Positions 1-12,129 of a stretch of 64,000 nt of DNA are shown in pieces; position 1 is the stretch's first letter; each line of letters starts with the position of its first letter. The DNA lies in contig DF239094.1 of assembly GCA_000507305.1 (NCBI GenBank), positions 97,602 through 161,601 on the forward strand. The letters are read 5' to 3'. A program made the position numbers and the translations under genes. The notes under the pieces were generated by a model. The model was not told the DNA's origin. It did no database searches and saw only the letters and a list, made by a program, of their open reading frames with translations. The DNA is from Breviolum minutum Mf 1.05b.01. Lineage: Eukaryota; Sar; Dinophyceae; Suessiales; Symbiodiniaceae.

Positions 1-293
1 GCTTTGATACTGTTTGAATCAGTTTGATGCGATTCGAAACTGGATATGATATGATATGATACCGTATGATATGATAAGATAGGACATGCGTTGGTGCAAA
101 GAAAAAGACAACTCCTTTATCACAGAGGAATTACTAACAATTCCCGTTGGATGATATGGATTTTATGAACGGAAACGTTGAAGGAACAACTTTGTCTTTG
201 TTTGCAAATTGCATTATATATTTCACCTGCACTGATGAGTAGCCTAGTATCCTGATAAGTAGCCTAGTATCCTGGCGGCGGTTTGCCCTAGAA

Positions 294-431
294 ATGGAGG
301 GGAACTACAAGAGCATCCTGCTGGAGATGTTTTCCAAATCGATCTCGACCACACTGGACCAGTCTTTTTGCTGGTCTTGTGGGATGTACATCAGCTACAC
401 GTCAGACCATGTCAGATGTGATCTGACATGA
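294..431 (+). CDS. candidate exon, unidentified protein
   Basis: A 45-codon open frame runs from an ATG just after a CTAG acceptor-like site to a TGA. It begins MEGNYKSILLEMFSKS, which has the composition of real protein (alternating charged and hydrophobic residues). No family is recognised. It could be an exon whose donor lies before the stop. The rest of the first kilobase is AT-rich; its opening 80 bases are a degenerate run of GATAT-type repeats. Confidence 0.3.
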   Translation: MEGNYKSILLEMFSKSISTTLDQSFCWSCGMYISYTSDHVRCDLT

Positions 432-653
432 TTTGACACTTGGGATGACAGCAGTCATACCCTGCTCGTGCTTTTTGGAAAACTGCACTGAAATTTCATC
501 GTTCAAAGTTGGGTTTAGATATGTCTAGATATGTTTAGATGCAACACAATTCTCTTCGTCTTCTCAGATGGTTGGGATTTACCCTCCCTATAATATCCAC
601 AGCTTGCCCCTGAAAATAGGCCAGTCTTCCAACCATCCATTTTCCGCAGCCAG

Positions 654-708
654 GTCCAGATGGATTCCTCACAGGCAAGTCTCGCAGCTACGGCGCAGTT
701 GCGCTTAG
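654..708 (+). CDS. candidate exon, unidentified protein
   Basis: An acceptor (CCGCAGCCAG) precedes an open frame reading VQMDSSQASLAATAQLRL, followed by a GGTGCC donor-like site. The frame stays open to a TAG near 770, so the exon could be longer. No family is recognised. It is probably part of the same unidentified gene as the preceding exon, but phase does not prove it. Confidence 0.3.
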
Positions 709-1090
709 GTGCCATCGCAACGGTGGATGGACCTACTGTTGATGGTTCAGAAATCTGGCTAATCAGTTGCGGTTGGTAGATTAACCCATTGTTTACAGGG
801 TTTTATACATCCCAGGTGGTTGTTTGGGATAACAGATACCAACAGATACCAACAGTATGAAATGGCTTTTGGTGTATAGTGCAGCTGTAAGCAGCTATAC
901 AGCAATAGAGTACCTCACAATTTTGGAATGCCAAGTTGTGATTATTTCCAATGTCCAGGCATCAATGTGTTTTCAAGCAGACAGCAAATAGAAAACAAAG
1001 CAGAACTGCATCATAAGGTTTCCCGGACACCTTTGCCCACACATCTCATGCTGCATTGCTGCCAATGTTAGTTTGTGTCTGAATCACTCC

Positions 1091-2645
1091 ATGGTCAGCA
1101 ACTTCTATGACGTGCTGCTGGTGGATCAGAATGCTACTTCGGATGAGATAAAGGTGGCCTTCAAACGAAGAGCATTGCAAGTTCATCCTGACAAAGGTGG
1201 TAGCAAGGAGGAATTTCATATGGTGTACCAAGCACTTGAGACTTTGACTGATGCAACGACTCGCAAGAAGTATGATCATAGTCTGACTACAGGAAGGTTT
1301 CCAGCACACAGAGACACTGCCAAGGGCAGACCGAAGAGACCACGTCAAGCGGAGCGTCCAAAAAGAACGCCGGGGTTGAAAAGGTCAAAAGTTGGTGAGA
1401 AAAGCAGCAATGCGAAAAGTTGGTGACACGTTCCAGATGAAACAAACCAAATTTTTGATGCAGATTCGTGATTTGTTGAAGACGATGCCACGAGATATGC
1501 GGAAGGTTGCAATCAGAAAAGACTTCACTCAAAGTCAACGTTTGATTCTTGAGAAATGGATGGTGGATGGAGCTCAGACATCCTTAGAAGCGAAGATCGA
1601 GCCAGTGGTACCTGAATCTGAAAAAACTATGCCTGTGGATATTGCTAGACCTGCAATCGAACAGACAACATCTGGCAAATGTCAACAGGACAGAAAAGAC
1701 ACGATTTCTACAGCATTGGCTTTGTCATCCCCACCTATGAGTCTTGCTTCACCTCATATGTCAGGGAAAAAGAGTGCTCGTATGAAGAAGAAAATTGGCA
1801 ACAGGAAAAATATACATGGCTACGCAAAGAAGATGGGTGTTTGTGGATTCCTGAGGAATGACGGCGCTGGTTACAAAGCTGAAATTGAGTTTGACGGCGT
1901 TCATATCGATATGTGGACGAAACGATCTGATTTGCCAACAGCTCTTGAGTATTTGCTGATCCTCATATCAGTGAAGCAGAAGATGCTTGATTCCAACCAG
2001 CATAGCCGTGGCATGCTTTTCGAGGAACGACTTAAGGAAGCTTTGCTCTCATCGGTCAGTGAGCAAGGAAAAACACTGACCGGGGTAATACTTGGCTTTC
2101 GTGTCTATCAGCGAGCTGGATTCTTCATAGACTTCCAATTGCGGAGTCCCAAAGTGCGAAGTGTTGAAGACTTGGGGAGGATTCGCAGACTCTTAGATCC
2201 TTTTCGCATTTTTAACAAGTCAGAGTTGCAGGGTGCAAAAATCTATTGGCGTTACAGCCCCTCTGATCTTGACGATGTATGGCAGAGGCTTCGGACTTCA
2301 ATCTTGACGGCATTCGAAATTGCTGGTGTTGACAGCACCCGATTTGAGCACAAGCTGCTAGCAAGACATGAGGCACGCGCAGCCTCACGCGCCCAAGCTT
2401 TGCGATTATGGGAGCGGCAACGCATGGCTTTGCATGACAAAGGACGACCAGAAAGATCACGTTGGCCTCCTCAAGGGAAGGACAACTACTCCGCTCTGAA
2501 GAAGCTCCTTGTCAGATGGAAGGTACTTCTTCGAAGGGCACAACTCGTGGCAGACAAAGCTCGCCGTCGACGCCAACGGGAACAGAGAAAGAAGCAGCAA
2601 GAACGAATACGCGAACTACAAAGGCAACAAAAGAAAGAGGGTTAG
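1091..2645 (+). CDS. J-domain (DnaJ-like) protein, frame interrupted
   Basis: The N-terminal frame starts at the ATG at 1091 and carries a full J domain within the first 65 residues: FYDVLLVDQNA helix I, then the invariant HPDKGG loop, then helix III with the KKYD end. J domains stimulate Hsp70 ATPase activity. A Lys/Arg-rich linker follows and the frame stops at 1426. A second frame, open from 1392 to 2645, continues with a long basic region, an RRLLDPFR...YWRYSP segment and a C-terminal Arg/Gln/Lys coiled coil. Deleting the 28 nt between two copies of AAAAGTTGGTGA (1387 and 1415) would make one uninterrupted frame of about 510 codons. The body has no introns, unlike its neighbours, which suggests a retrocopy of a multicopy family. 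Whether it is a live gene is unclear. Confidence 0.8.
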
Positions 2646-2819
2646 AAGCATGCAGTGACGCAGATGACGTCCTACCTGTGCTTGCCTGGTTGCAAGATTT
2701 AGATAGATTTGGTCTATCCGTCTATCCCTTTTACGGAGATCCCTTTGATAGCAACCCAAACGTTGCATATCGTCACAGGTCTGAAGATGAAACACTTAAG
2801 GATTGCCATAGGTCCTTAG

Positions 2820-3203
2820 GTCGTCAAATATATTGCTCATTTGTCAGATGCAATGCCGGATGCACTGGATGGTGTGCCCGCAATTGCAGCACAGATCCCT
2901 CTCAAAGAAGCAACGGATCCACAACACCTGTCCAACATTTTGTGGACATCGGCCAACTTGAAGGATGACGCACCTGAAGTGCTGAGCATTGTGCCTGCAA
3001 TGACAGTCCAAATCCGTCTTGAAAGCAAAGGACTTGAGCCCCCAATGTTTGGACACAAGTTTGTTGCCAAAAAGACGCAGGTGATACAGTGTGATGAGAT
3101 GTCCTCTACCAAAAAGGGGGTGGGTCAAGTCAAACTATGCGTGAGGTTTTTTGAGGTCAAATGGAAACAACTAACTAGTGGGTTGGAGCCGGGCAATTTG
3201 TAG
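2820..3203 (+). CDS. FAST/RAP-like helical-repeat fragment
   Basis: After a TTAG acceptor the frame reads two related helical units: DALDGVPAIAAQIPLK and PEVLSIVPAMTVQIRLE, with LSNILWTSANLKD between them. The L(S/A)N.LW...L spacing is what FAST-kinase-like and RAP-domain organellar RNA-binding proteins show. Only about two units are visible and the tail (after 3060) loses the pattern before a TAG. It may be an exon, or a decayed fragment beside the J-domain gene. The assignment rests on motif memory, not on a search. Confidence 0.4.
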   Translation, partial: VVKYIAHLSDAMPDALDGVPAIAAQIPLKEATDPQHLSNILWTSANLKDDAPEVLSIVPAMTVQIRLESKGLEPPMFGHKFVAKKTQVIQCDEMSSTKKGVGQVKLCVRFFEVKWKQLTSGLEPGNL

Positions 3204-4267
3204 AGTAACCATATGTTTGTAGAGATCTTAAATTCATCTACCAGGTAGATTTATGATTTTCTACTAAGCAGTGTTTTGTAGAGAGCATGATTGATTCTTC
3301 AATTTTGACCCCTTTTGAACAATATTGAAACGTGAAAACAGTGTGTTGTAGAGAAAGCTTTGCAAGACAATCCCATAGCCCATAGATTCCGATCGATTTC
3401 CCATATACCCTCCACCGAATTTCTCTGCATAATTTTTCCTTTACTGAATCATCAACTTAGCTATTTTGTGGTGATTAATTTTAGTGATGACGATGAGAAT
3501 GACCACCATGACGGGGTTTTCTAGGTGCTGTCATCGAGGGGTTGGAGTCTCAGGGCTGGTTCCACAGTCGAATTGGGATGGAACTGCGGACTGGTTTGCT
3601 TTTTTGATTTAAGCCACATCCAACAACGAATAGTTTGGCATCCCACCCAATTGAACTCCTTCTAAGCTTTATGATTTTGTTTGAGTAATTTATCGTGAAC
3701 ATGACTATGTGGTCAATAGTATTATCCTCTTCGACATCTCGCCAGGTCATGCATAAACAAATCTTAAACAAAAATAATTGAAATCCACAAGTCCAATGGA
3801 CTTAGGGAATGTTTCCACAAGATTCAAGGGCAATGCTTAGGAAAATAGCTATATAAGACAATACACAAACATGTCCTAATATTCTACATCTTAATTTAGA
3901 ATAACTTAGATCATCATCTTAAAAAAAACATCCGGTAAATAACTTATGCAAAAATCTTGGATCCCAACATGGCTGGAATGTCACTTCAACATGTACCCAG
4001 GTCCGCCTCCCGTGACTTGTCTCCTGTGGATGAGACCAAGGCAATGGGCGGATGGACCGTGGAAGTCCAGTGGACCAAACAAAGTGACTAGTTTTTAGGA
4101 TGATCCATGTAAAATGCAAAAGATTCCCTACTACCCCAAACGCAAAAGTTTGCTCTTTTGACTTCTTGGGATATAAAAAATGTTTTTTGATAATGGTCCG
4201 GTTAAGTAGTATTACACACCATGCTGGAAGTATCATGTCATTGGTAATGAAATGTGTAACCTTACAG
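3204..4267. other. non-coding stretch
   Basis: About 1 kb of AT-rich sequence with only short broken frames on either strand. The motif TTTGTAGAGA-like recurs three times between 3198 and 3355 (around 3199, 3280 and 3347), a weak dispersed repeat. I see no exon that I would defend. Confidence 0.5.
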
Positions 4268-4337
4268 GATGAATCTGATGGAATCTTTGGATGCCGTGAG
4301 GTCATGGCCTGGCGGCCCAAGTGCAGAAGAGCTAGAG
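4268..4337 (+). CDS. candidate exon (MNLMESLDAV...)
   Basis: Bounded by TTACAG and a GAG|GTAAAG donor. After one leading G it reads MNLMESLDAVRSWPGG and ends SAEELE, a plausible amphipathic acidic peptide. The phase allows it to join the next candidate exon at 4568. The protein is not recognised. Confidence 0.45.
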
Positions 4338-4567
4338 GTAAAGGCAGGTGGCATTGCATGCATGAATGGGTGATATGGGTGATATGGGTGATATGGATGG
4401 ATAGTTCTTTTTCGCAATACCAATCTAAAGTGGTACATAGTCTTAACTGTATTTTCCAATTCACATGGGAAAGTTCAGGTCGATATTCCAGGTTGGGGTA
4501 AAAGACAGGATGACAATTGTTACACCCTTGCAGCATACATCAGCATAATGGCTAATGTCTGCCACAG

Positions 4568-4651
4568 GTATCCTTGGCAAAAGCGATACCCAACATTCCA
4601 CAGGGCTTCAACCACGTCCAGCATGGTCCAACCTGTTGGGCCCTGAGTTGA
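4568..4651 (+). CDS. candidate exon (VSLAKAIPNIPQG...)
   Basis: Follows CCACAG and stays in phase with the previous exon. It reads VSLAKAIPNIPQGFNHVQHG and reaches a TGA at 4649; an earlier donor is possible. Together the two exons give about 50 residues of an unidentified protein. Downstream to 6557 is mostly AT-rich, including an (AT)n-rich block at 5105-5170, with no exon I would defend. Confidence 0.4.
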   Translation, partial: VSLAKAIPNIPQGFNHVQHGPTCWALS

Positions 4652-6557
4652 CAGTTTTTGCAGCCTTGGACGTAGCATCGTTTGATGTTGGCTTTTAGAT
4701 TTTGTGATCCATGGATCAATCCTAATTATGGGCCCGGCCAATATTTTAGCTTATATTTATCATTTTATCTACATTCGAGAATTTTTACATCAACTTGAAC
4801 AATGATCATGAATGCACCTTGACAACTATAGATAGTAGTAGATGCATGATCTCAACCGTCATGATGTCTAATTGAAATAGCTTTATGATTCAAGATGCTT
4901 TATGTCACTGTTTTAGTTGTTAAGATGTTTCAGATTTTCAAACATGGGGCCACCGGGCAACCATGTTTGGTTTTGCATGACGACTATTGGTGAAGCTTTG
5001 GCTGAACGGGTGACCGTGTAGAGATCACCAAAAGCTGTGAGCCAGGCAGGATGAGAGGCATGTTCATATAAATCTTGAGAAACAAACATAAAACGGCACA
5101 TCAAATTTATGAATATATATATATATGAATATAATACAATATAATAATATATATATATAATATAATTATAAAATATCATACAATACATATATTACATACA
5201 TCCATACATACTGTTGGTCAACCGTATCATATTCTAAATATCATCATGATTAATGGTCATTGATGCCCTTGATCGTTTCATCCATGTGATGACTCCAGGT
5301 GATGACTCGGCCCCATGCCTCTCCGTTCCAGCCGGAGAGGTGGGTGGTGGGTGGTGGTAGACCTCCCTGGAGAAGGAGATGAAACTATTGGACACCCACC
5401 ATTTTTAGGCGTGAAATTGTTAGTTTTAGGGAGTGTATGTAAGGAAAATTTTGGTTTTTATGTAGCAGATGTGTTTGAAAAAGTCATTGGAAGATATTGG
5501 AAGTGAATCACTTGCATGCAAGTGTTGTGGTGGATGAATGCACGCATTCTGCAAAGTGGCATGCAACTTGCCGAAGATAGCAGGGCGTTGGGTCATACTG
5601 TTTCAAACGATTAGATGATATTGCAGTTTTGCCTTCGCAGCGGTTGCTATACAGGTTAGTCGTAAAGAAGTCATCGGACTACTTCGTGCAATGGCAATGA
5701 TATAATACTGCTTAGCTTCTTTCCGCCCTTGCCAGGAAGAAGTTATGCTTCGCCTAGAGTGTCACATGGAAGCACTGTTTCTGATGTGACTGAAAGATCT
5801 TTTTTGAGAAGATGTGAAAAACCGCCATGCACTGACAGCGCACTGACAGCGTGGTGCTAGTCTAGGCAAGATCAATCCAGTTTATAATCAGCTAAAATCA
5901 AATGATGTGTTTTTGTTTTGCACAGCAGTCCCCGCCGCTTAGCTGGGAAGTCTCACATGATCTCACCATGATTTCCATGACTTCATGACTCCGAAGTGCC
6001 AAGATGTTCAGAAGACGAGCGACGCCGAATACACCTATACTGCCTATACTACAGATATGGGTTGGTTGATACATACTATCATAGGGGATCATAAGGGAAC
6101 ATGGAGTACAAGAGACTTAATTGAGCATAGGAAGCTATATCATCTGCATTTTAGATGCATTTGAGGTAGCCAAATTTGTGCAATTGTGGGCAAACCAAAT
6201 CTCTGAAAATGAGCCTTTCACCATCTGAGCACCAAATCTATGTTAGGTCCTTCGTGTCACAACAGAAGGGGGCAGATGCCTTCAAGCACGCCTGCTTCCG
6301 ACTGGGGAGGCAACCAGCAAACGATTCTTAGCTTCACATCAGCGTGGCAAAGGGCTGACCACAAATTGGCACATGAACTATAGCTTCCTGTCAATTTTAT
6401 GGATTTTAAGGGTGGCAGGAAAGCTTCCTCATAATGTCCCGAAACGGTATTTTGCAGAATGAAGAGTACTTGGTGATGTGCCATAGGTATAGACATAGAG
6501 ATGCATCCGATGTGCACTGCTACAGTAGTTGGGCCCTTGACATTGCTTATCAACCAG

Positions 6558-6951
6558 GGGCTTGTTTCCTTTCTATGGCCACCAAGGAGGTTCTGGCCGA
6601 TCTACGAGACCATGGCGTGTCCTGGTCCAAAAATAATAGATGCTGCTAGGGATCTAAGGATCTAAGGTTTGTGGCACCGATTCTCAATGTGATGGGGAAA
6701 ATGTATGGGGAACAGCTTTCTTCTCATAAGGACTCTCTATTTTTTTACCAAGATCCTGATTCATACTGTTGATGGAAGAAAGTCCCAAAGAACCACCTGA
6801 CATGTATGAAACCCTGTAAAGAATGGGATATTTACCTGCCATATCAACTGGTGCCCCACCGAGGCTTTAGTCCTTGATGTTCAGCTTTGTCGAGATTTGG
6901 AGCCAGTACTCATCTTCCTGAAAGAAGCTCCGTTGGGCATCCACCAGGCAG
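6558..6951 (+). CDS. two candidate exons of an unidentified gene
   Basis: Exon 6558-6624 reads ACFLSMATKEVLADLRDHG after an ACCAG acceptor. Exon 6871-6951 reads VLDVQLCRDLEPVLIFLKE then APLGIHQA, between TTTAG and a GCAG|GTAACA donor. Both have strong coding character (leucine-rich amphipathic helices), but no family is recognised. The donor of the first exon is uncertain. Confidence 0.45.
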
Positions 6952-7090
6952 GTAACAAAGGAGGCCCCCCAATGTTCCCAAGAAAAACAAGGGGTTTTGT
7001 TGGTATTTTTTGGTCAACTGCAAGTCTCCTGTCGTGTTGGGATGTGTTGGGAGGGTTGGATGATTTTTGAAAAGCACAACGTCCGATCAG

Positions 7091-7242
7091 GTGATGATCT
7101 ACGATGGCTATTTGTTTTTTGGAGCAGAGAGTTCGTATCAGGAGTCTTTGCAGCAGGGTTCGACTGGCTGGAAAGGATTTATCGAACTGATTATCCTCAA
7201 ATGATGGACAAAATACTGTACCAATGGCGACTCATGACATGA
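7091..7242 (+). CDS. candidate exon with two open frames
   Basis: After GATCAG the sequence is open in two frames. One, in phase with the 6951 donor, reads DDLRWLFVFWSREFVSGVF and stays open to 7242. The other starts VMIYDGYLFFGAESSYQES and stops at 7204. The phase match favours the first. Tryptophan-rich; unidentified. Confidence 0.35.
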
Positions 7243-7388
7243 GTGACATGAGAAACATTCCACAAATTGCTGAAGGTTTTAACCATCTCACCTGATCAAG
7301 CGGATACTATCCATCAGTGTTGTCTCGTACTGCTACAAGTGTGGATCATTTGTCAGAAAATTGATGACAATGCGCAATGTCCAAGGAG

Positions 7389-7439
7389 AAGTTGCGAGCC
7401 ACGCGACATCGGATGCCACAGAGTGTGCTGAAAGACCAG
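7389..7439 (+). CDS. candidate exon (KLRATRHRMPQSVLKDQ)
   Basis: A 51-nt, 17-codon segment between AAGGAG and CAG|GTACAG, basic and probably helical. An alternative frame is also open, so the assignment is tentative. No family recognised. Confidence 0.3.
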
Positions 7440-7953
7440 GTACAGGGACGTTTCCGAGTACACTCCCCCAAAAATGCTATGTTCACAACCATACACAACT
7501 TCTGTCAGCTTGGGGTTCGAAGATGAATTCAAATATACTTCTTGGGATGGTACTCTTTTGGAGCCATGTAAGTTTTTGCGGAAATGCATCAGTGTTCAAT
7601 GCTCCTAAGAAGAGCTTTTTTCCTTTTCATTAAACAATGAATGGCCCTCGATAGCTCAGTGAATCCTTTCCTTGTTGAAGCACAACAACATCTCATTAAT
7701 TAATCTTGCTGCTTTTCTAAAACAGTGTATTGTATCGATAATAGTGACACGTATTGATATAATGCATAGATACATAAATTGAAAATTCTAGTCATATATA
7801 ATATACATTAATATACATAACAATAGTTTTTAGATCATACTATGATTTATTGGATTTTGATTATATATATATTAATACCTTTGGACATCTATATCACTTT
7901 TCTTTAATGTAACCAACGAAAATAAGTTTTTCCTGAATGTCGCCGATGCACAG

Positions 7954-8052
7954 GTGCAACTTTGGCGTTTCATGCGAGCTTTAACTGCATTCTCATCACT
8001 ACGCGGGACTGGTTTAGCGGTGCTGCTGGCCTTTTGGATACTTTGTCGTTGA
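7954..8052 (+). CDS. candidate terminal exon with a membrane segment
   Basis: Follows GCACAG and runs 32 codons to a TGA. It starts VQLWRFMRALTAFSSLRG and ends with a hydrophobic segment TGLAVLLAFWILCR, so it would put a C-terminal membrane anchor on the protein. This is probably the last exon of the unidentified gene upstream. From here to 9099 I see nothing coding with confidence. Confidence 0.45.
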   Translation: MQLWRFMRALTAFSSLRGTGLAVLLAFWILCR

Positions 8053-9099
8053 TGTCTTGCTAGATCATGAAATATGAATGACATCATCCCATGTCAAAAA
8101 ATAACACTTTATATTGAGATCTTTATCATAGTAAACATTACATTAATTAATGTCGCTTTAAGTCAACCGCTCTGATATTGTCTTCACAAAACGTGACCTC
8201 CAGCAACATCGGATCGCCAGGTCCTAGAACTCACAGGACTTCCCATTTACAGCGTAACGTCCTTGTTGGCGCGCACTTTATCCCAAACACCCTCCTTGCA
8301 ACGTTTGCATCTTGGTGAAAACGCCGAAACGATACATTTGATGGCGAAGATTTGTGGATGAAGAAACGATACATTGGCCAAAGCTTAGTTTGAGTTTGAG
8401 TTCGGAAGATTGGGGAAGATTTCTTGATAGCTACAGTAGACGCCCTGAAGTGGAGGCATGTAGTTTGGAGGGATGCGTTTGAACTTGGAGCCACTACATA
8501 TAGGCTTTGGATATTCTCATGTCCAGGTTTTTGAGAAATGATTTTGTAGAGTCTTCAAGCAATGTACCCTTGTCTTGCTCCATTGCAGATTGCAGTTGCT
8601 TCAAGGCACTTGGAAGGGTGTGGACTACATGACCGTTTCTTCGAAGCATTGGATTGCCGATACGATTGCTGGCTCTGCTTTATGATTTCGGAAAGTTAGG
8701 ACAAAACACCATTTCTCCTGGTGGACACGTCCATTCCATGAGTCCAAATATGGATCTTAAAGTTGTTGGCTGGTGCTATAGTTGGTTGCTATTGGGTATG
8801 GTGGCAGCATTTGGAGTGTTTTTCTAGATCAAGCCAAGCGAATCAGGTGGATTGGTCCAGTTGCTGCCTCATCTCAGTCGAATCTTGGTGTCAACAGCTG
8901 TGTAGAGGGGGTTGGATGTGAATGGTGTGTAACTCAAGATGACCCCTTGACATAAGATATGTTTTTTTGTTTCACTTGATTTTTCCGCGATTTGAAAAAA
9001 AGTAGGAAAGTGATGATGGAATGAACATGGAATTTCTGTACATTATCAAACCAAAATGCAAGCTTTATGGCTTTTTGACTAAAACCTTTCTCTCATCAG

Positions 9100-11772
9100 G
9101 GAAATGATTCGCCAGCATCGTGCACCCTCAGGACGCTTGGCCAAGTTGTCACATTTGTCGCTCGCACAGAACAGCCTTCGGGACTTGCGACTGGTGGCAC
9201 GACTCTTACAAGCACGTGCTGGTGCTCAACAGAAGCGTCAGGTAGGCTTTGGCTTTGATCTTTGTTGAAGGATTGATGTGTGATGTTGATCATTCCATTA
9301 TTCGTCTATCATTATTTTTCGACATTATGCTGAACTCATCAACTGCAACATTGCTTAAAAAAGACCTGTGCGTAGTATGATATTTCACAGATTCAACTTG
9401 CAAGATCTTGTTCACTGTCACATCATAGTTTGAATTTGATATGTATGTCTTCATATTCCGTGAACACCTGGGATTTGATGAGATGGTACTTCTGAAAGTG
9501 GGGGGGGGGGGGGGCATTTATGCATGCTTCATTGAGAATGTGGTGAAAACCCTGGAAGGTTGTTCCACTAAACGTGTTAGACCTCTCCAAGAATCCTTGG
9601 TTGGGTGCCACTCGTCGACCTGGCTTGGGTCGAGGTGCAATAAGCAGCGACCGGGCTGAATGCGTGGAGCAGTTGGATCAGTTGTCTTAAAGATGTTTTG
9701 ATTAACAGCTTCAGCAGTGATTGGAAGTGGGCTTTTAGGAGTTCTTGTCACATGAAAAATAGTCACTGGAATGTCACCGGGATTCCAGCTACAAACAATC
9801 TCCAATGCAACCAATCAATCAATCCTGGCGGAGATACTCTGCAGGCCTTCAGCTAACATAACCCTCAAATAGAGATTTACAGCACAGGGAGGGGGAGAGG
9901 CAACCAATCCATTTCCAGATTTTCCAGGATGTCAGTTTAATTCATGTATCAACCCAGATGTAGCTGTGATGTTGCCCTCCCTATTGAGGATCTTGGCGAA
10001 GAGAGCAAGGCACTTTGCCAGTGAGTGCCTTGACATTTATCAAAGAACTGGAAGAAATTGTGGCTGCCTTTGTTTAGATTGGATTTATCAAGAGGAATTC
10101 AACCAAGTAAGGTATCCCAGTCTCCCGTGGAAAACTGGAAGTTATCCACGTAATTTAACCAATCACGCAGGTCGAGAAGATTTGCTGCGGGTGATTTGCC
10201 TGGCATTGAGAAATGGCCTCGTTGTCAAGAAGATTCGACTTAGGCGATTCGGGGATGTGCAAAACAAGGGGCGCTAAAAAAGGTCGCAGTGATCGTTTAA
10301 AACCACATGAGTTCTTTTGCCTCTGGGGAGGGGTTGCAAGTGGATTTCAGAGTTTTGCACTGTTTGTTGCAGAAACTGCATAGTTTGTTGCTTTCCATGC
10401 TGTCCCTGTATCTGATCTTCATTTAAAACCGGTTTGATCCTGACCCTTTCACCAACCCATGCAGAACTTCCAACCACGTGTTGCCCCCGCAGAAACATGG
10501 GCCTTCGACGAGATGATCTAAGACCACTGCAGCAGTTGCTTCGGGCAGAGTTGGCAAATCTACATGCTGGTGTCCTGGAAAGCAACGGAAACAGTGTCAG
10601 GATTCCGGTAAAGTTCATCCCAATGTCGTGAAGGTATGTGATCCCATGTAGATGCTGTGTTGAGTTTGTAGGTTTATGCACAAACATCTGATGTAGCCGT
10701 TTTGCTGAGTTTGTAAATTCATCGAACATTGATGAAAATTGTGGGAGGTACCTCTCTTGCCACATGTGATTAGATATCATTCGGATTTGGAACACGGATC
10801 AAGTACTAGCATTGGCAGAGACCACCCAGTCTGCAGCAATCATTTTGCCAGTGCAATTTCGAGGTTTCCAAGTTGAACACACAGTTGTGTAAGAACCTGA
10901 CATGTGCTGTGCACTTCTTGAAAAAGCAGTGCAGATATACCTGTGATGCAGCAATCCCTCAAAGACTTAAAGCATGAAGAACCGATGACTTCATGATTTT
11001 AAGGGACTGGCAATGTTTATTTTTGATTATTTTTGCTATTTAGACATCTAGTTGATTTGTTTGAAGATTCTCTTTGATTGCATCATGGTTTCCCAAGACA
11101 TGGCATGCAGAGCAAACCGTTGGATGTCAACATGAAGATCAACGGTACGTCATTGGAATGAATAAAGTCAATGGGACATCACAGGTTGTGGGATACACAA
11201 CCTGCGCACTCGATTGGATGATGATCCATATTCCTAGTCTTAATAATGATCAGATGCTTTCAAAGACTTCAGCTTCAAGATCACCAAACCAAAATCTGCC
11301 CCCAAACTTCGCATCTGCCCGGCATTTGTCAGGTTATGGACGTTTTCCTTTCCCTTTGGCGGAATTAAGTTTAGAAGGCAATCCTTTGGAAGCTCCAGTC
11401 TTCGCAGCCATCACCAATGCCTTACAACAGCTGTGTCCAGGTCCCAGTTACTATCCCAGCGAAGCCTACCACAAAGGTGAGGCTCCCAAACGACCTCCAT
11501 GGCGCCATGGTGAAACGACGGTTCCAGGGACGACACCGGTGACGGTGACAGTGCCCCAGGCGTTGCTTCCATTGCGGCGTACGCAGTCACAACCGCACCT
11601 GGTGGAGGCAGCGAGTGAGATCGAGGAACGTCAAGCCTTGAGTGAAGGTGACATGGATGATGGTGAAGTACCAGATAGATCAGAGATTATCCAGGAGTTT
11701 CAAGAGGCCTGGGGAATGGGGAAAGGGGAACTTTCCGAAAACCTTGGCTGGGCAGAGCCAGGGTTCAAGTGA
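9100..11772 (+). CDS. leucine-rich-repeat protein, 3' exons
   Basis: Three exons are readable. 9100-9241 (CATCAG to CAG|GTAGGC) has an LRR strand and turn, LAKLSHLSLAQNSLRDLRL, followed by an LRR-type helix. 10493-10607 (CCCGCAG to CCG|GTAAAG) reads LRRDDLRPLQQLLRAEL. 11333-11772 has a second LRR strand, LAELSLEGNPLEAPVF, a proline/threonine linker and an acidic tail (SEIIQEFQEAW) ending in TGA at 11770. LRRs usually mediate protein binding. Phases between the first and second, and second and third, do not close, so exons are missing between them. If a donor at 11648 is used, the acidic tail would not belong. Confidence 0.55.
9500..9514 (+). repeat. poly-G tract
   Basis: Fifteen consecutive G within an intron or spacer of the LRR gene. 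Such runs can stall polymerases and are prone to length errors in assembly. Confidence 0.9.
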
Positions 11773-12042
11773 TACTGTAGAAGATGGAAGCTGGATGACT
11801 GCGAAGAGTCAGATCATGACAATGATATGTCATGTGTGACAGTGTGACATGAGCTCTGTTGATTATTAATAAAATTCATGAAGTGAATGTTGGAATCTGT
11901 TTGACATAAAGGATCTTCAAGCCTACAAATATCATCACAGATCGATTATATATGGACATTGTGGACCATATTTTTGCGATAATTACATATGATTACACAA
12001 TATACTGTACTTGTAACAGAGACAAATCTCTTCCTTGTGGAG

Positions 12043-12129
12043 GACCTGCAGATTTTATCGGCTTTTCTGGAATCTCGTGAAGCACGTCCTGTCCATCGTC
12101 CTGTTCGTGCAGCGCGCACAGAACAACGT
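12043..12129 (+). CDS. candidate exon (DLQILSAFLESREARP...)
   Basis: A 29-codon phase-0 segment between GTGGAG and CGT|GTGAGT. It begins DLQILSAFLESREARPVHRP and continues into an Arg-rich stretch. Good coding character; unidentified. It joins in phase with the exon at 12976. Confidence 0.5.
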
